Below are positions 36,417-44,633 of a DNA stretch of 64,000 nt, piece after piece. A model generated the notes under the pieces. That model saw only the letters and a program-made list of their open reading frames with translations, searched no databases and was not told where the DNA came from. The stretch is from Myxococcota bacterium. Lineage in GTDB: Bacteria > Myxococcota_A > UBA796 > UBA9615 > JAKLKC01. Made by a program: the position numbers and the translations under genes. Location of the stretch: contig JAKLKC010000027.1 of the NCBI GenBank assembly GCA_023150875.1, positions 18,348 through 82,347 on the forward strand, given 5' to 3'. Numbering within the stretch: position 1 is the stretch's first letter; every line of letters begins with the position of its first letter.

Positions 36417-37220
36417 ATGGAGCCCGCGCCCACCCTGTCCGTCGTCGTGGTGACCTACGAGAGCGCCGCGTTCCTGCCGGCCCTGGCGGCGTCCCTCCGC
36501 CCGGAGCTGGAGGCGCTGCCCGGCGGATCGGAGGTGGTGGTGGTGGACAACGCCTCCCGGGACGACTCCGCCCGGGTGGCGCGGGAGGTGTTCCCCGGGG
36601 CCACCGTCCTGGTCAACGGGCGGAACGCCGGGTACGGCAGCGCCGCCAACCGGGGGTGGGCCGTCACCCGGGCCCCCCGGGTGCTGGTGATGAACCCCGA
36701 CGTCGTCGTGCAACCCGGGGCCCTGGCCACCCTGCTCCGGGCGAGCGCGTCCTTCCCCGAGGCCGCCGTGATCGCCCCGCGGCTGCTCAACACCGACGGC
36801 TCCCTCCAGCCCTCCTGTCGCCGCTTCTACACCCCCGCCACCGTCCTGCTCCAGCGCACGGCGCTGGGGCGCCTCGGCCTCGGGAAGCGGGCCGTCCGCA
36901 GGCACCTGATGGGCGACCTGGACCTCTCCCGCCCCCACCAGGTGGACTGGGTGACGGGGGCGGTCATGCTGGTCCACCGGGGGGCCGTGCCCGAGGCCGG
37001 ACCCTTCGATCCCCGCTTCTTCCTGTACTTCGAGGACGTGGACCTGTGCTACCGGGTGAGGCGGGAGGGGTGGATCACCCTGTACGTTCCCGAGGCGGCG
37101 ATGACCCACCACCACGGCCGCCGCAGCCGCGCCCCCAGCCCCTGGAACGCCGACCTCCGCCACCACCTCGTCAGCTACGGGCGCTTCCTCGCCAAGTGGG
37201 GGGCCTCGCCCGGGGTATGA
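36417..37220 (+). CDS. Glycosyltransferase family 2 (rhamnosyltransferase-like)
   Basis: A 267-residue GT-A fold enzyme: SVVVVTYESAAFL at the N-terminus, VVVDNASRDDSA, VNGRNAGYGSAANRG, MNPDVVV (metal/nucleotide-sugar site), GAVMLVHRGAV, and FFLYFEDVDLCYRVRREGW (catalytic ED region). This pattern is typical of WbbL/RfbF-type rhamnosyltransferases that extend cell-surface glycans. ATG 36417 directly precedes the domain. It is the first gene of a co-directional cluster reaching 44622, with seven bases to the next gene. The preceding 178-base gap to the kinase shows no clear promoter. Confidence 0.9.
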   Translation: MEPAPTLSVVVVTYESAAFLPALAASLRPELEALPGGSEVVVVDNASRDDSARVAREVFPGATVLVNGRNAGYGSAANRGWAVTRAPRVLVMNPDVVVQPGALATLLRASASFPEAAVIAPRLLNTDGSLQPSCRRFYTPATVLLQRTALGRLGLGKRAVRRHLMGDLDLSRPHQVDWVTGAVMLVHRGAVPEAGPFDPRFFLYFEDVDLCYRVRREGWITLYVPEAAMTHHHGRRSRAPSPWNADLRHHLVSYGRFLAKWGASPGV

Positions 37221-37227
37221 TGCCGGC

Positions 37228-38856
37228 GTGACCCACGGCCGCAGACTGCTGATCGTCGGGTGGGACGGCGCCACCCCGGAGCTCGTCGAGCCCTGGGTGG
37301 AGCAGGGCCACCTGCCGAACCTCGCCGCCCTCATGGGCCGCGGGGCCTACGGGCGCCTGCGCTCCGTGATCCACCCCCTCTCCCCCCAGGCGTGGGCGTC
37401 CTGCGTCACGGGGCTGAACCCCGGCCGCCACGGGCTCTACGACTTCGGGCGCCGCCTCCCCGGGACCTACCAGGTGGAGCTGGTGACCTCCCGGGACCGG
37501 AGCGGCGTCCCGCTGTGGAGCCGGGTGGGGGAGGCCGGCGGCGCCAGCGTCGTCGTGAACGTGCCCATCACCTGGCCCCCCGAGGCGGTGCGGGGCGCGA
37601 TGGTGACGGGGATGCACACCCCCAGCCTCGCCCGGGGCCTGTGGCCGCCGGACCTGTGGGAACAGGTGCGCCGGGCGGTCCCCGACTACCGCATCGACGC
37701 CATGTCCTTCGACTACGAGTCCCGGGACGCCTTCCTCGCCGACCTGGCCGCCGGCATCGACGGGCGGATGCGGATGTTCGGCTACCTCTGGGAGTGGTTC
37801 CGCCCCGATCTCGGGTTCCTGGTGTTCACCGAGACCGACCGGGTCCAGCACTCGCTGTGGAAGCAGAGCTGCCTGCCCGGGGAGGGGCAGGAGAGGGCGA
37901 CGTGGCGCTACGCCCACGCCATCCGCGACGTGTACCAGCGCCTCGATTCCGCCCTGGGGGACCTGCGGGCGATGGTGGGGGACGACTGCGCGGTGGTGGT
38001 GTTGTCGGACCACGGGTTCGGCAGCCTCGACCGGGACGTGTACCTGAACGCCGTGCTGGAGGACATGGGCCTGCTGGCGGTCCGGCGCCCCGCTCCCACG
38101 GGAGCCCTGTCCCGCCTCGCCCGCCGCCTGCCGGGCCCCCTGCGGCCGTCCCCGTGGAAGGGGGCCGCCGAGGCCGCCCTGGACGGGACCCCCCGCCCCG
38201 CATTCGGGGACGTGGACTGGGAGCGCACCCGCGCCTACGCCTCCGGGCTCTTCGGCGGGATCCACCTGAACCTGCGGGGGCGGGAGCCGTCGGGCACCGT
38301 GCCGCCCGGCCCCGAGGCCGAGGCGGTCCTGTCCCGGGTGGAGAGGGCCCTGCTGGAGCTGCGGGACCCCGACGACGGTCAGCCCATCGTGGACAGGGTC
38401 CACCGCCGGGAGGCCCTGTACCGCGGCCCCCGGGCCGCCGAGGCGCCGGACCTGCTGGTGGTGATGCGGGGCTACCGCTACATGACCCGCTCGGGGCGGG
38501 AGATCGGCCGCCCCGGCGAGCTGGTGGTGCCCCCCGCGGTGGACCACAGCGGCAACCACCGCCTGGACGGGATCCTGGCCATGGCGGGCCCGGGGATCTC
38601 CCCCGGGGTCCGCCTGGAGCAGCCCCACATCCTGGACGTCGCCCCGACGGCCCTGGCGCTGATGGGGCTCCCGGTCCCCCTGGACCTGGACGGGCGGCCC
38701 CTGGAGCGCGCCTTCCCGGGCCTCGGCTGGCGGTATGCCGCCCCGGGGGAGCTCTCCCCGTCCGACGGCGGGGCCCGGCCCGCCCCCGAGGCCCTCTTGG
38801 ACCGGGAGCGGGACGCGATGGTCCGCCGCCTGGAGGGGCTGGGCTACCTGGCATGA
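37228..38856 (+). CDS. Alkaline phosphatase superfamily / type I phosphodiesterase-like protein
   Basis: A 542-residue enzyme of the nucleotide pyrophosphatase/phosphodiesterase branch. LLIVGWDGATPELVEPW holds the first metal site. A region near PLSPQAWASCVTGLNPGRHGLYDFG holds the likely Thr/Ser nucleophile. TETDRVQHSLW and VVVLSDHGFGSLDRDVYLN supply further metal ligands, with a later VDHSGNHRLDGILAMAGPG. There is no signal peptide, so it acts in the cytoplasm. Such proteins next to glycosyltransferases and radical SAM genes are common in uncharacterised glycan or secondary-metabolite clusters; the substrate is unknown. GTG 37228; the stop overlaps the next ATG by four bases (ATGA), indicating coupling. 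Confidence 0.83.
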   Translation: MTHGRRLLIVGWDGATPELVEPWVEQGHLPNLAALMGRGAYGRLRSVIHPLSPQAWASCVTGLNPGRHGLYDFGRRLPGTYQVELVTSRDRSGVPLWSRVGEAGGASVVVNVPITWPPEAVRGAMVTGMHTPSLARGLWPPDLWEQVRRAVPDYRIDAMSFDYESRDAFLADLAAGIDGRMRMFGYLWEWFRPDLGFLVFTETDRVQHSLWKQSCLPGEGQERATWRYAHAIRDVYQRLDSALGDLRAMVGDDCAVVVLSDHGFGSLDRDVYLNAVLEDMGLLAVRRPAPTGALSRLARRLPGPLRPSPWKGAAEAALDGTPRPAFGDVDWERTRAYASGLFGGIHLNLRGREPSGTVPPGPEAEAVLSRVERALLELRDPDDGQPIVDRVHRREALYRGPRAAEAPDLLVVMRGYRYMTRSGREIGRPGELVVPPAVDHSGNHRLDGILAMAGPGISPGVRLEQPHILDVAPTALALMGLPVPLDLDGRPLERAFPGLGWRYAAPGELSPSDGGARPAPEALLDRERDAMVRRLEGLGYLA

Positions 38857-40091
38857 GCGCCCCTCCCCCCATCGCCGACGCCCTCCGGGGCCTGGCCCGG
38901 GCCGCCCGGGAGCACGCCGTGGCCCAGCGGGACCTGCTGGGCTGGCAGCACGGCGAGCGGGCCTTCGCCGGCCCCCGGGTCGTCCAGATCGACCTCGCCA
39001 ACACCTGCAACGCCCGGTGCGTCGCGTGCTGGCTGCACAGCGACCGCGTGCCCGCCGCCGACCTGCCCGACGGCGCCCGGCGCCACCAGCTCCCTTGGGA
39101 CCTCCTCGTCCCGCTCCTGGACGAGCTGCGGGCCCTCGGGACCGAGGAGATCTACCTGGCGGGGGGAGGCGAGCCCCTGACCCACCCCCGGGCCTGGGAG
39201 GCCCTGGAGCGGATCGTCTCCCTGGGCTTCACCTGCTCCCTCCACACCAACTTCACCCTGGTGGACGAGGCGGGGATCGAGGCCCTGGCGTCCCTGCCGG
39301 TGCACCACGTCACCGCCAGCGTGTGGGCGGGGAGCGAGGGGGCTTACGCCGACACCCACCCCGGCTCTCCGCCCGCCCAGCTCCGGGGGGTGCTGGAGCG
39401 CCTGTCCCGGCTCAACGCCCGGAAGCGGGGGCGCCCCGTCACCAAGCTCTACCACGTCGTCACCGCCCTCAACTGGAGGGACGCGGAGGCGATGTTCGCC
39501 GCGGCCCGGGAGACCGGGTCCGACGCCGTGGAGCTGGCGCTGGCCGACCTCATCCCCGGGCGGACCGACTCCCTCGCCCTGGACGCGACGGCCCGGGCGG
39601 CCCTCGGGGAGAGGGTGAGGGGGTGGCTCGCCCGGGATCCCCGCGCACGACCCCGGCTCCTGGGGGGAGACGACCTGCTCCGGCGCCTGGAAGGGAGCGC
39701 CGAGGACCCGGGGCGCTTCGACGCCGGGATCGTCCACCGGGTGCCCTGCACCGCGGGCTGGACCTACGCCCGGGTGATGGCGGACGGGCGGGTGGTGCCC
39801 TGCCTCAAGGCCCACCGCGCCCCCTCCGGGGACCTGCGCTCCGCCTCCTTCACGGCGATCTGGGAGGGCGAGGCCCAGCGCCTCTTCCGGCGCGAGACGC
39901 GGGTGCTCCGCAAGGACTCGCCGTTCTTCCGGGGGATCGGCAACGCCCCCGGGCAGGAGAGGGGCTGCGAGCGGGGCTGCGACAACCTCGCCGAGAACCT
40001 CGCCACCCACGCCCGCTGGAGGGCCCTGAGCCCGGCGGAGCGGGGGGCGATCCGCCTCGTGGCCCGGGGCCGGGGGGGCAGGCCGACGTGA
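38853..40091 (+). CDS. Radical SAM / SPASM domain protein
   Basis: A 412-residue enzyme. CNARCVACW (Cys52, Cys56, Cys59) binds the SAM-cleaving [4Fe-4S] cluster, and EIYLAGGGEPLTHP contributes the SAM-binding GGE-type motif. The C-terminal part has Cys residues in RVPCTAGWTYARVMADGRVVPCLKAH and in GCERGCDN that fit a SPASM/twitch auxiliary cluster. SPASM proteins modify peptides, sugars or cofactors; the target is unknown. It is translationally coupled to the phosphodiesterase upstream and followed after 58 bases by the cobalamin-binding radical SAM fusion. Confidence 0.88.
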   Translation: MSAPPPIADALRGLARAAREHAVAQRDLLGWQHGERAFAGPRVVQIDLANTCNARCVACWLHSDRVPAADLPDGARRHQLPWDLLVPLLDELRALGTEEIYLAGGGEPLTHPRAWEALERIVSLGFTCSLHTNFTLVDEAGIEALASLPVHHVTASVWAGSEGAYADTHPGSPPAQLRGVLERLSRLNARKRGRPVTKLYHVVTALNWRDAEAMFAAARETGSDAVELALADLIPGRTDSLALDATARAALGERVRGWLARDPRARPRLLGGDDLLRRLEGSAEDPGRFDAGIVHRVPCTAGWTYARVMADGRVVPCLKAHRAPSGDLRSASFTAIWEGEAQRLFRRETRVLRKDSPFFRGIGNAPGQERGCERGCDNLAENLATHARWRALSPAERGAIRLVARGRGGRPT

Positions 40092-40149
40092 GGGCGGGCG
40101 CTGAGCATATGTACTCGGGATCACTGGCTATTCCTGGAACGGAGGGCCC

Positions 40150-42648
40150 TTGCGCGTCCTGATCGCCAACCCCCCGTGGTCGCGGCCCGGCTACTACGGC
40201 GTGCGTGCGGGTTCCCGCTGGCCCCACTTCGAGGCGGAGGCCCTGGACTATTGCCCCTTCCCGTTCTCCATGGCCTACCCCGCGTCGGCGCTGGAGGCGG
40301 CGGGGCACGAGGTCTCGCTGGTGGACGCCTGCGCCGAGCGCATGGATCGCCCCGCCTTCCTGGACCGGGTGACCGCGGCGAGCCCCGAGGTGGTGGTGAT
40401 GGAGGTCTCGACCCCCTCCATCGTGGAGGACCTGGAGACCCTGTCCCAGGTGCGGGCGCGGGTGGGGGCCGGGGTGCCGGTGGTCTTCGCCGGACTCCAC
40501 GAGAGGATGTTCCGCCCCGACTTCCTCGCCGCCGCCTCGGGCCTCGACGCGGTCTTCGCCGGGGAGTACGACGACACCCTCCTGGAGTGGGTGGATGCCC
40601 GGGAGCGGGGGCGCCGGGACCTCTCGGGGATCCGGGGCCTGGTGTGGAGGGAAGGGAGCGAGGTGCGGGCCAACCCGCGGCGGGACTCCATCCCCGACCT
40701 CGACCGTCTGCCCTGGCCGGCCCGCCACCTGCTGCCCATGGAGCGCTACCACGACGAGCCCGGCGGGATCCCGAGGCCCTCGGTGCAGATGTGGGCGAGC
40801 CGGGGTTGCCCCTACCGCTGCTCGTTCTGCGCCTGGCCGCAGATCACCTACGGAGACAACAAGTACCGGGTCCGTTCCGTGGAGCGGGTCGTGGACGAGA
40901 TGGAGTCCATGGTCGCCGACTGGGGCTACCGCTCCGTGTACTTCGACGACGACACCTTCAACATGGGGGATCGGCGCTGCGTGGCCCTGGCCCGGGAGGT
41001 CCGCCGCCGGGGCCTCGGGGTGGAGTGGGCGTTCATGGGCCGCGCCGACACCTCCTCGCCCCGGGCCATCGAGGAGATGGTGGCCTCGGGGCTCCGGGCG
41101 GTGAAGTTCGGCGTGGAGTCGGCCGAGCAGGGGATCATCGACCACGTGGACAAGCGCCTGGACCTGGGGAAGGTGCGGGAGGCCGTCGCCGCGTGCCGCT
41201 CCCTCGGGGTGAAGGTCCACCTCACCTTCATGTTCGGCCTGCCCGGGGAGACGAGGGAGTCCATGGAGTCCACCGTCGCCCTCGCCCGCGAGCTGGACCC
41301 CGACTCCCTCCAGATGACCATCGCCACCCCCTTCCCGGGGTCCCGTTACTGGGAGGAGCTGGTGGAGAAGGGGCACCTGACCTCCGAGGACTTCAACCGT
41401 TTCGATGGGTTCCGCTCGGCGGTGGTGCGGACCGAGGCCCTGGAGGCGGAGGAGATCCAGGCCTTCGTCCTGGGGGCCCAGCGGGAGTGGGAGGCCCGGA
41501 AGCGGGGCCAGGAGGGGCTCCGCCCCCAGGCGCATGCCGCGACCTCCCGGCGGGTGTCGGTGGTGATCCCCACCCACGAGGGGGCCGGGGAGTGGCTGCC
41601 CCAGTGCCTCTCGGCCCTGGGGGAGCAGCGGGAGCCCCCGGTGGAGTGGATCGCCGTGTTCGACGGCGGCGCCGCCGAGCTCGCCCGGTACGTGAAGTCC
41701 GTCCACCCCCACCTCCGGGTCGTGGAGACCGAGGGCCGGCGCGGCTTCGCCGGGGCCGCCAACGCCGGGATCCGGGCGGCGACCTCGCCCTTCGTGGCCC
41801 TGCTCAACGACGACGCCGAGCCGGAGCCCGGGTGGACCCGGGCGATGGTGGACGCCGCCCTGGCGTTCCCCGAGGCGGGGATGGTGGCGTGCCGGGTGCT
41901 TCGCAAGGGTGAGGAGGGCCAGGTGGACTCCGCCGGCCACGGCCTCACCCGCTGGGGGTACGCCTTCAACATCGGGTCGGGGGAGCCCGACGGCGGGCGG
42001 TTCGAGGCCGACCGCGAGGTCTTCGGCGCGGTGGGCTGCGCCGCCCTGTACCGGCGGGCGATGCTGGAGGACGTGGGCCTCTTCGACGAGGCGATGGAGG
42101 CCTACCTGGAGGACGTGGACCTGTCGGTGCGGGCCCGGCTTCGGGGCTGGGGATGCCGCTACGCCGCGGGGGCGGTGGTGCGGCACCGGGGCAGCGCGTC
42201 CTACCGGTTCCCCCGGGACGCCTGGCCCGTGGAGAGGGTCGCCCGGAACCAGGTCCGCCTCGCGTTGAAGGGGATGCCCCGGGCGGTGCTCGCCCGCTCG
42301 GCGGTGCCCGCGGCCCTGTTCCAGGCGGGTCTCCTCGCCCGGCGGGCGGCGGTGGACCGGCAGGGGGCGGCCCACGCGAGGGGGCTGCTGCGGGCGGTGG
42401 CCGACGCCGCCGACGCCGTGAAGGCCCGCAAGGGCGTCCTCGGGGCCCGGCGCCTCGGGGACGCGGACTTCGAGGCCCTCCTCCGGCGGAGCGAGGAGGA
42501 CCTGCTCCTCGCGACCGGTGCCGGGGTGCGGGGGGCCGCCCGGCGGGGCTGGCACCGGGCCCTCTCGGGCCTCTCCGGGCCGGGCATGGAGACCCCGCGG
42601 GGGGCCGCCGAGCCCGATCCCCTTCTCCAGTGGGAGTCCATCTCGTGA
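40150..42648 (+). CDS. Cobalamin-binding radical SAM enzyme fused to a family 2 glycosyltransferase
   Basis: An 832-residue, two-enzyme protein. Residues ~1-150 resemble a B12-binding domain (RVLIANPPWSRPGYY, SMAYPASALEAAGHEVSLVDA, VVFAGLHERMF). Residues ~205-420 are radical SAM with CPYRCSFC (Cys220/224/227), FDDDTFNMGD, and GVESAEQGIIDHVDKRL. From about residue 466 a complete GT2 domain begins (SVVIPTHEGAGEWLPQCLSAL, NAGIRAATSPFVALLNDDAEPEPGW, EAYLEDVDLSVRARLRGWG). A helical C-terminal ~150 residues follows. B12-radical SAM enzymes methylate or rearrange unactivated carbons, so this may modify and attach a sugar or lipid; that is inferred. It starts at TTG with GGAGGG upstream; an ATG start is not available before the domain. 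The next gene overlaps by GTGA. Confidence 0.88.
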   Translation: MRVLIANPPWSRPGYYGVRAGSRWPHFEAEALDYCPFPFSMAYPASALEAAGHEVSLVDACAERMDRPAFLDRVTAASPEVVVMEVSTPSIVEDLETLSQVRARVGAGVPVVFAGLHERMFRPDFLAAASGLDAVFAGEYDDTLLEWVDARERGRRDLSGIRGLVWREGSEVRANPRRDSIPDLDRLPWPARHLLPMERYHDEPGGIPRPSVQMWASRGCPYRCSFCAWPQITYGDNKYRVRSVERVVDEMESMVADWGYRSVYFDDDTFNMGDRRCVALAREVRRRGLGVEWAFMGRADTSSPRAIEEMVASGLRAVKFGVESAEQGIIDHVDKRLDLGKVREAVAACRSLGVKVHLTFMFGLPGETRESMESTVALARELDPDSLQMTIATPFPGSRYWEELVEKGHLTSEDFNRFDGFRSAVVRTEALEAEEIQAFVLGAQREWEARKRGQEGLRPQAHAATSRRVSVVIPTHEGAGEWLPQCLSALGEQREPPVEWIAVFDGGAAELARYVKSVHPHLRVVETEGRRGFAGAANAGIRAATSPFVALLNDDAEPEPGWTRAMVDAALAFPEAGMVACRVLRKGEEGQVDSAGHGLTRWGYAFNIGSGEPDGGRFEADREVFGAVGCAALYRRAMLEDVGLFDEAMEAYLEDVDLSVRARLRGWGCRYAAGAVVRHRGSASYRFPRDAWPVERVARNQVRLALKGMPRAVLARSAVPAALFQAGLLARRAAVDRQGAAHARGLLRAVADAADAVKARKGVLGARRLGDADFEALLRRSEEDLLLATGAGVRGAARRGWHRALSGLSGPGMETPRGAAEPDPLLQWESIS

Positions 42649-43619
42649 CCCGACGCGCCCTGGTGACCGGCGGTGCCGGCTTCATCGGCAGCCACCTGGC
42701 GGAGCGGCTGCTCCGGCTGGGCTACGCCGTGACGGTGCTGGACGACCTGTCCAGCGGCCTGCGGGAGTACGTCCCCGCCGGCGCCGACTTCCTGCGGGGG
42801 GACGTGCGGCGCCTGGGAGACGTCCAGGCGGCCTTCGCCCGGCCTCCCGACGTCGTCGCCCACGTCGCCGGGCAGGCGTCCACGGTGCGGTCCTTCGACG
42901 ATCCGGGCTGGGACCTCTCGGTGAACGCCGTGGGCACCCTCAACGTGCTCCACGCCTGCCTCGCCGCCCGCACGCCGCGGCTGCTCCTGGCGAGCAGCAT
43001 GACGATCTACGGGCACCCGGAGCGCCTGCCGGTGCCCGAGTCCCTGCCGCCGAGGCCCATCTCGTACTACGGCGTCAGCAAGTGGGCGGCGGAGCGGGCG
43101 GTCCTCCTGACGTCGGAGCGCACCGACCTGCCGGCCCCGTTCCGGGCGACGGCCTTCCGCATGTTCAACGTGTACGGCGAGCGCCAGAGCCTCGAGAACC
43201 CCTACCAGGGGGTGCTGGGGATCTTCCTAGGGAACGTGCTCCGGGACGAGAGGATCCGGATCTTCGGGGACGGGGAGCAGAGCCGCGACTTCGTCCACGT
43301 GGACGACGTGGTCCGGGCCTGGACCGACGCCATCGACCGCGAGGCCAGCTTCGGCAAGGCCATCAACCTGGGGAGCGGAGAGCGGATCTCCATCAACGCG
43401 CTGGTGGACGCGGTGCTCCGGGCCCAGGGGAGGGACCGGAGCGGCGGGGTCGTGGAGTACGGACCGGCGCGGCCGGGGGACCAGCGCCACATGTGCGCCG
43501 ACCTGTCCCTGGCCCGGGAGGTGCTGGGCTTCCAACCGGCAGTGTCGTTGGACGATGGTTTGGAAAGGACGCTGGCCTGGGCCCGCGGCCAGGCGGCGTC
43601 CGCCGGGAGGGCCCCGTGA
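42645..43619 (+). CDS. NAD-dependent sugar epimerase/dehydratase (GalE-like)
   Basis: A 324-residue extended SDR acting on a nucleotide sugar. The NAD motif is VTGGAGFIGSHLAERLL, with VLDDLSSGLREYVP after beta-2. HVAGQASTVRSFDDPGWDLSVNAVGTLNVL, SSMTIYG, the catalytic YYGVSKWAAE (YxxxK), and RIFGDGEQSRDFVHVDDVVRAW all match UDP-glucose 4-epimerase/WbpP-type enzymes. The GTG start overlaps the previous stop (GTGA) and its stop overlaps the next GTG, so it is part of a tight operon. The exact sugar cannot be inferred. Confidence 0.92.
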   Translation: MTRRALVTGGAGFIGSHLAERLLRLGYAVTVLDDLSSGLREYVPAGADFLRGDVRRLGDVQAAFARPPDVVAHVAGQASTVRSFDDPGWDLSVNAVGTLNVLHACLAARTPRLLLASSMTIYGHPERLPVPESLPPRPISYYGVSKWAAERAVLLTSERTDLPAPFRATAFRMFNVYGERQSLENPYQGVLGIFLGNVLRDERIRIFGDGEQSRDFVHVDDVVRAWTDAIDREASFGKAINLGSGERISINALVDAVLRAQGRDRSGGVVEYGPARPGDQRHMCADLSLAREVLGFQPAVSLDDGLERTLAWARGQAASAGRAP

Positions 43620-44622
43620 GGCTGCTGGTCACCGGCGGGGCGGGCTTCATCGGCGCGGTGGCGGCCCGGCGCGGGCTGCTCCGGGGCGACGAGGTGTGGG
43701 TGCTCGACGACCTCTCGCGGGCGGGCTCCGAGGAGCGCCTCGCGGGTCTGCTCCGGGACGGGCTGGAGTCCCGGCGCTTCCTACGGGTGGACCTCTCGGA
43801 CCGCGGCGCGGCGGAGGCGGCCCTGGAGGGGGTGCCGGAGCCGGAAGCGGTGCTCCACCTGGCCTCCCAGGTGGCGGTGACGACCTCGGTGGAGGACCCC
43901 CTGCGGGACTTCCAGGTCAACGCGGCGGGCACGGTCCACCTGCTGGAGTGGGTGAGGCGGCGCGCCCCCGGAGCGGCGGTGGTCTACGCCTCCACCAACA
44001 AGGTGTACGGCGAGCTGGCGGACCTGGTGGTGGAGAGGCGTGGCGACCGGCTGGCGTTCCGGGACCTGCCCCGGGGGGTCGCGGAGGACCGGCCGGTGGA
44101 CTTCCACTCCCCCTACGGGTGCTCCAAGGGGGCCGCGGACCTCTACTGCGTGGACTACGCGCGGATCTTCGGGCTCCGCACGGCGGTCCTGCGCCAGTCG
44201 TGCATCTACGGCCCCGAGCAGAGCGGCGAGGAGCGCCAGGGCTGGGTCTCGTGCTTCGCCCGCGCCGTGCGGGACCGCGCCCCTTCTACGGAGACGGCTA
44301 CCAGACCCGCGACCTGCTCCACGTCGAGGACCTGTGCGACCTGTACGACGTGGTGGTCCGAAGGGGGGAGCGGCTGGCGGGGGACGTGTACAACGTCGGG
44401 GGCGGCGCGCCGACGGCCCGCTCCCTGTGGGAGGTGCTGGGGGAGCTCCGAAGGGTCTCGGGCGTCACCGTCCCCGTGCGGCACGGCCCCGTCCGGCCCG
44501 GCGACCAGCCGGTCTTCGTCGCGGACGTGGGGAAGGCCGAGAGGGAGCTGGGATGGCGGCCCCGGATCCAGCCCGAGGAGGGGGTGGCGGGGCTGTGGGA
44601 GGAGATGGCCGGGAGGGGGTGA
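43616..44622 (+). pseudogene. Second NAD-dependent sugar epimerase, interrupted by an apparent one-base frameshift
   Basis: GTG 43616 starts a second epimerase (LLVTGGAGFIGAVAARRG, VLHLASQVAVTTSVEDP, YASTNKVYGELADL, catalytic SPYGCSKGAADLY). Family sequence runs in one frame to VSCFARAVRDRA and then resumes in the frame one base earlier as PFYGDGYQTRDLLHVEDLCDLYDVV, ending at 44622. The break is at the C-run near 44279-44282 (CGCGCCCCTTCTAC); one extra C would restore RAPFYGDG, exactly what the family has. Either a sequencing/assembly error or a recent inactivating deletion explains it. Without correction the product ends about 60 bases beyond the normal stop, with an unrelated tail. If intact it would be a CDP-paratose/UDP-glucose 4-epimerase-like enzyme of the preceding cluster. 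Confidence 0.85.
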
Positions 44623-44633
44623 GGGGAGGGGGA

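Noticed and set aside
44276-44284. Programmed ribosomal frameshift in the second epimerase
   Set aside because: There is no slippery heptamer with downstream pseudoknot, and epimerases of this family are not known to need one; a missing base is simpler.
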